The translations under genes were made by a program, and so were the position numbers. From Orbilia blumenaviensis (taxonomy: Eukaryota; Ascomycota; Orbiliomycetes; Orbiliales; Orbiliaceae), in assembly GCA_036872755.1 (NCBI GenBank), contig JAVHNS010000012.1, positions 1-64,000 on the forward strand: a stretch of DNA of 64,000 nt. Reading direction: 5' to 3'. The notes beneath the pieces were generated by a model, which was not told where the DNA came from, ran no database searches, and was given only the letters and a program-made list of their open reading frames with translations. This document shows positions 25,669-36,381 of this stretch, in pieces. The first letter of the stretch is position 1, and every line of letters starts with the position of its first letter.

Positions 25669-26929
25669 TTATGCTCTATGGAAACTTCCTTTGGTCATTT
25701 ATTTCAATTTATATCCCGAAAATAATAAACAACTTGAATCCGAATTTTTTTTTTTTTCTGTCTATCTCTCAACCCCAATTCGCAGATATTATCAGACCCG
25801 GCCAGCTTGTGCCCCAGCTCGTGTGTTTGGCTAATATTCCTGCTTGGAATTTTGGCTTGGGCGGCCTCAAGATCGAGGCAAACTTAGCCTTAAGAGGGTG
25901 AATTTCACCCATTTAACCATAGTATTGGCCCGAACGTCTACTTATATACACTCTTCTATAACAAATGGGACGTAGGTATCTTCATCAAGTAAGATGCTGG
26001 AAAAGTAAAATCAATTGCGAGTCATAAGACAAATGAAAAATGAAATTTGGGCATTTTAAAAATCTACAGGGCTGTCAACTAACATTGTGGTGTCGAAAGC
26101 GGAAAGTTGCCTCTTTTGCGTTGGACCGCGGCTACATGACTGGATCGCACGACACTTTTAGACTATGAGGACGCATGCCTAGATATTATAGATATCGATC
26201 TATCTTACGAGGTTGCCATATGCTTGATTTCATACCCCACGCGCTTTCACCGGTATCTGAGGTGAAAGATAATAGACACCATTAAAATCAGGAGTCGGGT
26301 TGCAACGGTACCAAGCTTAAGGCACTGACACCTGTTGTAGTTGATTCCTTCACTCAATTCCCAAAAAGAACTGGCAATTAAAAACCGAGTCTTTCGAACT
26401 TTTTCGACGTCTACATAACCAGATCTGTATCAAACGGCCAGGTTTACAACTTGCCAGACCCACTTGCCCCTCGCTGGGGCCCACTCCACTGCATCCGATC
26501 TCCGAGTCCGGGACGCCAACCAAACGCTAAGACTCCAGGTACCACTCGATAGACAATTATTTGTCGCCGATTGCATAATCTGCCATGGATCCTTCACTGT
26601 ACCGTTATATAAATCGCTAGGGAAGGAAAAAAGGAACCCGGTTGTATTAGAATCAGGGATTGATATTGATACAATAGCCAATGCATTGGAGCTAAGAAAA
26701 AACGTCTATATAAACTGGCTCCTGGGCGTCCCCGGATTTTTGGCATTTTTAGAGTTCTACTAGCAGAAGCTTCACTAATTGAAAGTCTAAATTTTATTAT
26801 TTTTATAAATCGAATCATATATCTTCTTTTTCTGTGGAGAAGCCGCTCGAAAATTTCCGAGTCTAAATTTAAAGCAGCGAAGAGCCCAAGTCGTGAATTT
26901 GAAAACTACGACAACACAAAATATCCAAC
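25669..26929. other. Intergenic, no supported gene
   Basis: About 1.26 kb. An open frame at 26464-26763 (99 codons) and overlapping minus-strand frames have no recognisable domain. A poly-T run lies at 25747-25757. Nothing else can be supported. Confidence 0.45.
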
Positions 26930-28370
26930 ATGGTCACTAAAGAAATCCTGGGAAGAGGGCTCACGTCGACAGACAATGTGCTTATTGCCGCTACGTGGTC
27001 TGAACCTACAGAATGGATGTCCCGTATTAGAAAAGAGCACCCTGGGATTGTAGTTAACTACTTTCTCATAACTCTCGAGCCAATTGAGGTATACATGAAA
27101 GGCGGTAGTCATGTTCCAGACGGTATATACACCCAAAACCCACTACCCTAAATTAGGATGCGAGGAGGGAGGCAAATGTATTAAATAGCTCTACGTGCAC
27201 TTTTTAGACTACTTCAAAGATGTCACTATCTTCGTAACAATGCAGTACCTCCCGCCTCCCGAACTCGCCCCAAAACTCGAGATATGCACTATCCTAAGCG
27301 CGGGTATCAACCATATCGCAAACACCGAAATCTACAAGAATACCAATATCACCATCACAACCAGTAACGGCGTTGCTGGTCCCCAGATTTCAGAATGGTA
27401 AGATTTCTCTTAGTCTTACAGTTTTATTTCGTGCGTATAATGTAGCAGTGGCGCTAATATTCTCCATAAAGGGTTATGGGTCACCTTCTCGGGCACACGC
27501 ACCGTTTCCGCCTCTTCGAGCAATGGCAAAAAGAACATAAATGGTCAAATAACTGGGGTAGCTTCACGGGAAACCCAATTCGTGACCTAGTCACCCAAAA
27601 GATCGGAATTTTCTCATATGGTTCCATAGGCCGTCAAGTCGGCCGGATAGCTCACGCTCTAGGAATGGAAATCCATGCGTATACTGCGCATCCAAAACCC
27701 ACAAAGGAGAGCAGGCGGGACAATGGGTATATCGTCCCTAGAACTGGCGATAGAGAAGGAGAATTCCCGACAAAGTGGTGGAGTGGGACTGATAAAGCTA
27801 GTTTCCACGAATTCTTGAGAGAAGGGTTTGATGTGCTTGTGTTTTCGGTGCCGTTGACAGATGATACGAGGGGGCTGATGGGAAAAGAAGAGTTTGAAAT
27901 TCTGAAGGAAACAAAGACAAGCCCTTTTTTGGTAAATATCAGCAGAGGGCCAATTGTGAATACAGTAGAGCTTGAGAAGTCGTTAAGGGAAGGGGTTGAG
28001 AATGGAGGGTTAAGAGGTGCGGCATTGGATGTCGTTGATCCGGAGTACGTCTCCCCTTACAATACCTGATTTGAATTGATACTAACAGAAAACCTAAATA
28101 GGCCTCTTCCAAAGGGTCATACGCTTTGGGATGCGCCCAATGTGGTAAGTTCACACACCCTTACTCCTTTTCAGTTACTAGTTTATGCTTCGATTTTATA
28201 CATACACAAACGCTAATAATAAAATGGGGTAAAAGTATATTTCGCCACATATCTCTGGCGCTGGCGTCAGCTACTTTGAGAGATGTCTGGAAATTGTGGG
28301 AATGAACTTGAAATTACGAGAAGAGGGGAAGAGATTAATCAATGTTGTGGACCGAAAACGCGGATACTAA
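26930..28370 (+). CDS. D-isomer-specific 2-hydroxyacid dehydrogenase, 372 aa
   Basis: Five exons: 26930-27088, 27189-27397, 27472-28044, 28102-28144 and 28236-28370. All introns are GT-AG and all joins are in phase. The enzyme would reduce a 2-keto acid (or oxidise a D-2-hydroxyacid) with NAD(P)H. The family core is complete: ILSAGINHI in the substrate domain, the nucleotide-binding GYGSIGRQ-type motif (FSYGSIGRQVGRIAHALGM), VFSVPLTDDTRGLMGKEEF, the catalytic Arg in NISRGPIV, the Glu in DVVDPEPLPKG and the His in YISPHISG. The 14-codon fourth exon supplies the conserved loop LPKGHTLWDAPNV. The physiological substrate is unknown. It stands alone in a sparse region, so the context gives no hint. 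Confidence 0.85.
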
Positions 28371-28962
28371 AAAAGATTTAGCTAGCACGAAATGCAAACG
28401 CCTTATGTTGCAACTATTAACTGCGCAGCTGTTAGTGAGATTACACAACAGGCAATAACTAACGACGTACGTTGGAATCGCTCAAGGGTCTGTATGGTAA
28501 TCTCGCATAAACTGGAATATTCAACAGAGTAACACAATAAGACAAGGTAAATATATATATAAGCTATGAGTAAGCCACTGTTAGAACTGTGGTTGCATGC
28601 ACAGGCTCAGGGATAAGAATCCAGTTATCGACGCGAGAGAATATGCCCACATACCGCTTCGGACCGAGCCCTCGGCGTCAACGAAAACGGCAAGTTCCGA
28701 AGCAGTTCGAAGTCAAGGTTCCGATCTTTTACTTTATCTTACTATGAGCTATTACTTGAAAATTTTTTACTCGTCTCGAAGCCACCATCATGCATTAACT
28801 TTCTCACGTGGGGTATCCAGGAACTTGATACCAATTAAACCGAAAGGTTGACATATAACGGCTTGGAGGTTGCGTAAGCTCGGGTCCTCACCACGGAATC
28901 TACTTAAAGGTTGTGGATACAAAATACCACAGGAAAACTTTACCACCCCAACAACAAATCCG
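28371..28962. other. Convergent intergenic region
   Basis: About 590 bp between the 3' ends of the dehydrogenase (plus) and the HET-domain gene (minus). It holds only a short unsupported frame (28597-28851). Confidence 0.5.
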
Positions 28963-31900
28963 TCAGTTCTTCTGATTCAATATTTTGAACAAAGTCCCAA
29001 GCCCTCGCCGCGCGACGGCAGATTCCTCAAACGCATCTTTCTCCATTAAATCAAAAAGCAAATCCGAAGGCAGTCGCTTAAATGCTATTCCATCATGATG
29101 GGTGTCCCGGAGCCCGCTTACATAAATGTCGTCCTGACCTCGAACTTGGAATTTTAGGCGGAAACGCTCATCCTGTTGGTAATCTATTTTTGATTGCTCC
29201 TATATTAGTATCAGGACCGTATAGATAGATAGAGGGTGTGGTCGCAAATAATGTTTAAGATAAATTGGGCCAGAAAATATGGTTTATACCTCGTGGTGGG
29301 TATGCAGCAACTGGCTGTGGTAGTCGGCCGGGCTCAGGCTCTTCGGACGTAAGAAGCTCGCGGAGGCGATTTGTCTTGAAAATAACTTCTCCCCTGCGAA
29401 TATTCCGATCACCACTAAGTGATAGAGCTAAAAGTTGGGTTTCGTCTTCTTGAAGGAAGAGTATAAAATGAAAATACACGCCACCTGGTGCAAAAACTAT
29501 TTTATTTAATTAGTGAGAAGGGCTTAATCGTCAGGTTACCTTTACCTGGATAACCTAGAAAGGGAAGCGAGAGAACCTACCAGAGGCACTGTTTCCCGGA
29601 GAAACCCAAATCCCTCGATATGGTCTATCCTCGGTTGGAACTAGTAGTTCTTTGTCTACTGCGGCATAGGTATACAACTTTTCATCATCGAAAACTTGGA
29701 ATAAATCCTTGCTGTAGTCTCCACCATCTTCGGGTCCAACTGCATGTCTCCAATCAACTATTGTCCTATCTTTTGAAGGTATTTCTATCGGCGGCCATAA
29801 GGGATCGGGCTTGATCCGCCGAAATATAAGTTCTCTGGTTTTATATCTGAAAACTCCGCGATCGTCATCGCTCGCCGTTATAAATGATTCCGTGTTTAAA
29901 TCCCAGGTAGGTGGCGAAGTTTCAACCGGCAAACTGAAAGGCGAACTAAGGCCGGAGTAAGAGTAATGAAATACCTGCCTCGCTGATTTAATAATCTGTA
30001 GTACCGTTTTCCCAGCTACACGATCATATCGAGGGACTAAGAGTGTTCCAGCATCTGTTTGGTTACCGATCCAGACTTTTTGGCGTAGCCATGCGAAACC
30101 ATCACGAGCACCGTATGGGTCCTTTCTTGGTTTGATAGTAAGATTGGAATGGTAGTATGAACCTCCATGGAAAATTTTGTACATCCCCGCGACATAGCTT
30201 GAGCGATTTGGGTTGGCGGATTTTCCGTTCGGTAGCCGGCCCAGTTCGTAGACATGAACAGCACCTATATAACCGCACTCTTTCACAATTTCTGGTGGCT
30301 GAAAAGGGGTATACCCCCCTAAACCCACTTTATCCCACATTAAATTTCGTTCTGGAAACATGTAGGACGCCGATTGGCTTTGTCCTGAGGCACCAAGCCC
30401 TTCTATGCCCATATTATTCAGTTCGACAAGCAAGCAGGGCCCTTTATCAGAGGAGTGTTTTCGCAAAAGAGCACAGTTTTGCCAATCGTTGAGTGCATTT
30501 TGGACTTTGAATATCACTTGAGGATGCGAGGATGCTGGAATAATTCCATTAAAGGTATCCTCTCGGTCGACAGGACGGCAGTACCATTTCCCTCCCACCC
30601 CCCCATCATCCCTAATAGTAAATTCCTCTCCATGATCATCAAGCTCGCCAACTGGCATGTCATATAATGATTGGGGACACCATGACCATCCTCCAGTTTC
30701 CGTGATTGTTGGTTGGTCATGCATAAGAGCCAAACCGTCGATTCGACCAAACTTTAGTAGAACCCGTTTCGTAAGAATTTGTGGAGTATCGCCAGCTTGA
30801 ATTTCGATATCCGCGAGCAGAGCTGCAATAATCATTTTATCACGAGCCCACGAAGTACTCCTTGGTTTTAGTACTGATAATAAATCATGAATGGAGTGTA
30901 TTGGGGTGCGCAGCCGCTTCAAAATCGAAGACGCAATTAAATGACCTGTAGATGTCTTCGAGGCATCCTGTGCGAGGACGTCTTTATCAAGGTCCTTAAT
31001 AACACGGCCACCCGTCTCAGGATCCTTGAAAATTACCTTGATATTTCTTGACATGATAAACTCGAGCGCCGTCCAGCCTCGAGTAAACCAGGAAGAAAGT
31101 ACAATTGCCAAACAAGGGCTTCCATCCTCTTTCCACTCAAAATTGGCGAGATAAGTGTCATGAAGAATTGTGCACTCCGCATTTGCATAGTAGTTATGCA
31201 TCTCGTTGATAGCTTTTCTTCTTGCTACCGGTTCCGTTGGAATGGATATAGTATCCCACCATATCCCACCAATCTCTGGGCTAACTTCCCGAATGCAATC
31301 GGCAAAGTAATCGAAAAGACAGGAGTGCACCTCTCCAACAGTGCCCAGTCCAATACCAGTGCCATCAGACCAAACGTGCGAGATTGCTGCATATTTCCCC
31401 ATCTCAAGAAGTTGAGGAGGTTTGTTTATTGACCAAACCGTCCAAAATACCGGATTCGCAGCCGCGGCATTGAGAATTGCAGGGTCAAAATGGATTCGGG
31501 ACATGCAAATATCGTCAGGCGTGCTTTTACCCAAGTGAGGCTGGGTTTGTAGGACTGCATTTGATGAATTTGAGGGGTCTGTAGATAGACACTTATGTAG
31601 CTGACGGACTCTTGTAGAATCAAGCGTAGTAAGGGTACAAGAGTTAGTTAAACAGTCTTCGTGCCCATGATGTCTCAGCAGTGGATTGGCTTTGACAAGC
31701 TCCATAAGAGCCGGGAAATCCACTTCTCCTCGCTCAGTTGCATTCCGTAGATTCCAGAGACGGTTCGGGCATATCCCTAATTCATTCGCCTCAGAGGTAG
31801 CAATTTTGACGGCGCGACCGTAGACATTGAGCGGCAAAAAGTGAGGCGACCAAATCCCTTCCGAATAATCCAAGGCTCTAAAGTCTCTCTGAACCCTGAC

Positions 31901-32584
31901 TGCCCAGTAAATGATCTCACAAACTGAAAAGGGATCAGTTTCCTGGATTCCAGTTCTCTTGTCTGTAAGCCAAACTCCATCGTAAAAGGCACCCTCTTGG
32001 TGATGACCTTCTAGAATCCCATTCAGAAGCATGATTGAAGTTGCCAAATGAAAGAAATTTGAGTCAGAGGGCAAGTCTATCATCTCTTCACGAGTAACAG
32101 ACATCTGACAAGACACAACCGTCATAACCCAATCACGGAAGTTTTTCCACGGAGACAAAGGAACGACTCTATCTAGATTCTGCCGATTTCTCAGGCAATT
32201 AGAATTCTCACAATTGATGATACCGGCCTTATTACAAACGAGTGCCACACGGTTCAGGAAGGGGACTTTCTGGCTTCCGAAATCTTTTAAATATCCTTTC
32301 ATCCAATGCCCCCAAACAGTTCCCCAATCTCTCGAAAGGTTTGCGCAGACGTTGACGGTTTCTGAAACCGGGACTTCATGCTGATCCAAGCTACCACTCG
32401 ACTCTGGTTGACCGGAATCCGCGATAGGTGGGGTGCTAGTCTTTGGCAAATTGTGACATAAAATCGTTTCGAAATCAAAGTAAAAGGTGTCAGTCGTGTA
32501 GGCAAATGGCGGGAGAGTTTGTATTGGCTTTTCTCGCAGTAGGCCCTTCAATGGTTCGTAAGATGTTGGTACATGAGATGACAT
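28963..32584 (-). CDS. HET-domain protein, 1139 aa
   Basis: Three exons on the minus strand: 32584-29581, 29484-29290 and 29183-28963. The first exon could read on to a stop at 29555, but a GTAGGT donor at 29580 and in-phase acceptors add two more exons ending in FKILNQKN. The middle carries a HET (heterokaryon incompatibility) domain: KYAAISHVWSDGTG near residue 395, GGIWWDTISIP near 438, the AECTILHDTYL block near 470 and WFTRGWTALEF near 498. HET proteins trigger cell death or growth arrest upon recognition of non-self partners. The N-terminal 390 residues contain a small Cys cluster (C-x6-C-x4-C) and the C-terminal 600 are unassigned. The partner is unknown. It is divergent from TRR1 across 1.5 kb. 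Confidence 0.8.
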
Positions 32585-34100
32585 GTTTGTGGAATTCGAT
32601 ATCCAGAGGCCGGCTTGTTAAGCTGCTAAGTTGTCTCAAAACTAAAACAAATTAATTGCAACGTTCCAAGTACTACTAGCTAGCTCTGGCTACATATTTT
32701 AGTTAGCTAGCGTTAGTACTTTTAGTACTGTAACTACGTAGACTACAAACCGGATCTGTTCTTAATTGCCCTCTCTAATTGGGTAAGAAAGCCAATGCGG
32801 TGTAACCAGGAACAGTAAGGGAGGAATGCGAAGATAGGGTGCCGTGGTTGCGAGTAATGGCCCGTGCTGTTGGATTTGTCAGGCGGCGAGGGCGGACTGT
32901 TTCTGGACCGCTGGTTGGCCGGTCTGGATGCTCGAGTCATGACAAAGCAACATTCATGCAGACTAGAGGCACATCCGTACAGGATGGGATTTTCGTATTT
33001 GTATCTTCAATGCTGAAGTAATTGGCCGTTTTCCGATTCCAGTTTGATGAGATCTCAGATATTTCTGTCAGCAGGGCCAAGGGGGGGGTATGAGAGGAGT
33101 ATATTAATTTATTATATCATATCAGATCGAATATTCCACATGCTCCTCGGCCTCTTCTCCTTTCTACCTTTCGATTCTCTCCCTCCCTCGAATGACTTAC
33201 TCGAGATACTTTCTGGCCCTGCAGCCCGGCTGAAATTTTTAAATTTTTTTCTCCTTTGCAGTTTAAAAAGAAATTTAAAAATTCTTCAAGCTCACTCGAC
33301 CAGGCCGATATTAATCACCCTGCATGGTTCTCCTGCATCGAATCCAATCGCATTGCATCATAGCCCTCCCCAGCGTGGGGTCCCCTCCAATCCAGAGCCC
33401 TGGATCCTCCTGCCGGCTCGCATCAGATAGCTAGTTCCAAAGCAGAGGGCCCTGAAATTCAAGCCAGCCTGAGCCAGCCGCTATCAATATTACTCAAGAC
33501 TTTCCCGTTCCTTCTGGATCTAGGCCGGGTCTGTTAGCCTGCTAATTGTCAGCCCGTTCCGATCAAGATTATCAATATAAGAGACTAAGGACGTACTAGA
33601 GCAAGAGCCCCCCCAGTTAGATCTTGGAGATAAAGCCAGGAAGTGCCAGGATCTTGGTTGACGGAGCTGGTGGCTAAATCTCTGCAGTTGCATTTGCTTG
33701 GGGTCGAGTTCGCCCAGCATAAAAATATATTAACTGCCACCACCTCCACCTTCTCAACCCCCCAACCACCACCACCACAAGACATCACTATCACAACTGC
33801 CAGCATCACCATTACTATAGCCGTATAACTGTTATCACAGCCTCCTATTTTCAGCTCCTCTATAAAATACTCATCTCCCTACAAATTTTTCTAAAGAACA
33901 CTGTAACCACGTTGTCGCCCAGATTTTTCTTTCGCCCGTCTCTCGCGGCCCCCCGATTCCGGCCCATCTTTGGCGCAGCTGCCGGTGTCGCAACACTCCT
34001 CCTCACCACCAAGCAGCAGCATCAGAAGCAGCAACCTCTCTCTCACCTTCGTTCCCCCTACTCATCCTCCTCTAAATCTTCTAATACAGCTCCTACCACC
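32585..34100. promoter_or_regulatory. Divergent region between HET gene and TRR1
   Basis: 1.5 kb. The TRR1-proximal 400 bp is pyrimidine-rich on the plus strand (CCACCACCTCCACC-type runs near 33735-33780) with TATAAAAT at 33861-33868, a plausible core promoter. The stretch 33912-34100 is open in the TRR1 frame (see findings). Other open frames, such as 33044-33430, have no support. Confidence 0.45.
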
Positions 34101-35263
34101 ATGTCCGCCAAATCCCACAATAAAGTCGTCATCATCGGCTCCGGGCCAGCAGCCCACACGGCCGCTATCTACCTAGCCCGCGCTGAGCTAAAACCCGTGC
34201 TATACGAAGGCATGCTTGCCAACGGCATGGCCGCCGGCGGCCAGCTAACCACAACCACCGATGTCGAAAACTTCCCAGGTTTTCCAAAGGGTATCATGGG
34301 ACCGGAGCTTATGGACGCCATGCGTGAGCAGTCAGTCCGTTTCGGTACAGAAATCATCACCGAAACCGTAGCAAAACTCGATCTATCATCGAGACCGTTC
34401 AAATACTGGCTTGAATGGGCTGAGGATGAGCCACCAAAGACCGCAGATGCAATTATCCTAGCCACCGGTGCAAGTGCTAAAAGGTTACATCTGCCAGGTG
34501 AGGAGACTTACTGGCAGAGTGGTATCAGTGCTTGTGCGGTTTGCGACGGTGCTGTTCCGATTTTCAGGAATAAGCCATTGGTTGTTATTGGTGGTGGTGA
34601 TTCGGCGGCCGAGGAGGCGTTGTACCTGACGAAGTACGGATCGAAAGTATATGTGCTTGTTCGAAAGGAAAAACTCCGAGCTTCGAATATTATGGCCAAC
34701 AGACTGTTGAAACATCCTAAAGTCGAGGTTCTGTTCCATACACAGGCAGTTGAGGCGAAGGGTGACAAGGTCCTGAAGTCGCTGATTATCAAGGATGTCA
34801 GAGATGGCAAGACGAGGGAGCTAGAGGCCAACGGTCTGTTTTATGCTATTGGACATGAGCCTGCTACAGCTTTGGTCAAGGATCAGTTGAAAGTTGATGT
34901 AGATGGATATGTTGAGACGGTACCGGGGACGACAGAGACAAGTATAAAGGGTGTCTTTGCAGCTGGAGATGTCCAGGATAAGAAGTATCGCCAGGCAATC
35001 ACCAGTGCTGGTAAGCTCTACATTCGCATTTTAAATAATCCTCTACAGATGGCTAACAAACTACTTAGGCTCTGGATGCATGGCGGCTCTTGAGTGCGAA
35101 AGATTACTGGCTGAGGAGGAAGCCGATGATACCCCCATCATGTGAGTAAAGCCCATACAAATTTGACCAGCGGTACACAAATCTAACGAAAAGTTTCAGG
35201 GTAGAAGTCAAGAAGGAAAGCAATGGAGTCGCTCCCGAATATAAGTCTAACCCTTTAGTCTAG
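34101..35263 (+). CDS. TRR1: Thioredoxin reductase, 348 aa
   Basis: Exons 34101-35010, 35069-35141 and 35200-35263. It transfers electrons from NADPH through FAD to thioredoxin. The start [20 protein letters not shown] is the usual cytosolic one and carries the FAD dinucleotide fold. [17 protein letters not shown], the redox-active C145-A-V-C148 followed by DGA, the NADPH fold [10 protein letters not shown], and [20 protein letters not shown] complete a low-molecular-weight TrxR. The length matches fungal orthologues. Exon 2 begins [13 protein letters not shown] and exon 3 ends in NPLV. An open, AUG-less extension precedes the start. No other TrxR gene lies in the window. Confidence 0.95.
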
Positions 35264-36381
35264 CGAAGAGGAAACGAGAAGGATCACTTGTCTCCTCTTC
35301 GCAGCCTACGAAGCGCATTGTCGATTTCGAAAACCAATGAGGATTCCCCATAATAAAAAAGAAAGGACATACCTGGTCTCGTTGGGACATACCCATACAT
35401 ACCTCTTTTTTTTTATAAACCAAAAACTCAAAAAATACCACCATGCTTAGAAAACTACACCAGGCTAGAGCTCGTGGAGTTTTATTATTATTACTATTAT
35501 TGATGAATTCCCTTATGTCTATATACCTCTTTCTCTCTCGGTTGTTCTTTTTCCGCTTTTTCCTTCTTCATTAAAACGCTGTGATGGATATACTATTCTT
35601 ACCTGGAACCTTTTCTTCTGCCTCCTTTCTTCTCTTTTTTTTATAACGGCCATTATTATACGACTATACTTCTTATTCTTTTTGTACAGATATATCGAAC
35701 GATATGGAAAAGAAAAAAGTAATACTACCACGATACTAACATACTTTTTTGATTTGGGTTTTTCATTTTCTTTCCTATATCATTTTTATTCACCACTTGA
35801 GAAAAAGAGAGGCGAAACGGGAGGACATTGAAGAGACCGGATTTTCTTGTATTGTTGACACTTAGACCTTATACTATTACTACGTATCCTTTCTACCGAT
35901 ATCAAAGGGACTACTAACTGTAGCACAACATTTTAAAACGTTGGGCTTACTGCACCGTTGTCTCGTACCGAGACTTCGGGTACCGGTGAGCGCGAAAATT
36001 ACTAGCAACCTTCATTCAAACCCCCAGCTCCATGCTCTGACTCGAGGCCCCACTTCGTATATGCTGAGAATCAGACAAGGAACCCTGAGAGCCCGGACGA
36101 TGGGAATTAGCCATGACTCGGTCACATAACGATATCACATTATACGGTGGCACTGGTAGTAGTTTAGCTTATTCTTGATATAATATACAATTAATATGGT
36201 ATTCACAAGGGGGATCCGTTGAGATCCCCACCCTCATCTGTATCAAAAGCCGGAATTTATACACACGCACACACCTCCTTCGTAGGGATATATGTACACC
36301 TATATACACAGTTTTATGGAAAAAAGAAATATATGCGAGGACAGAACTTAGGAGAGTAGTAACAGTAGTGACGGCCCTCAA
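35264..36381. other. Convergent intergenic region
   Basis: 1.1 kb between the 3' ends of TRR1 and the minus-strand mitochondrial-protein gene. AT-rich 3' flanks with T and A runs; short open frames such as 35941-36129 are unsupported. Confidence 0.5.

Noticed and set aside
26464..26763. 99-codon frame containing a CIICH (CxxCH) pattern
   Set aside because: A single heme-like pentapeptide by chance; no cytochrome context, and overlapping frames exist on the other strand.
33044..33430. 128-codon frame upstream of TRR1
   Set aside because: No homology pattern; lies in pyrimidine-rich promoter DNA.
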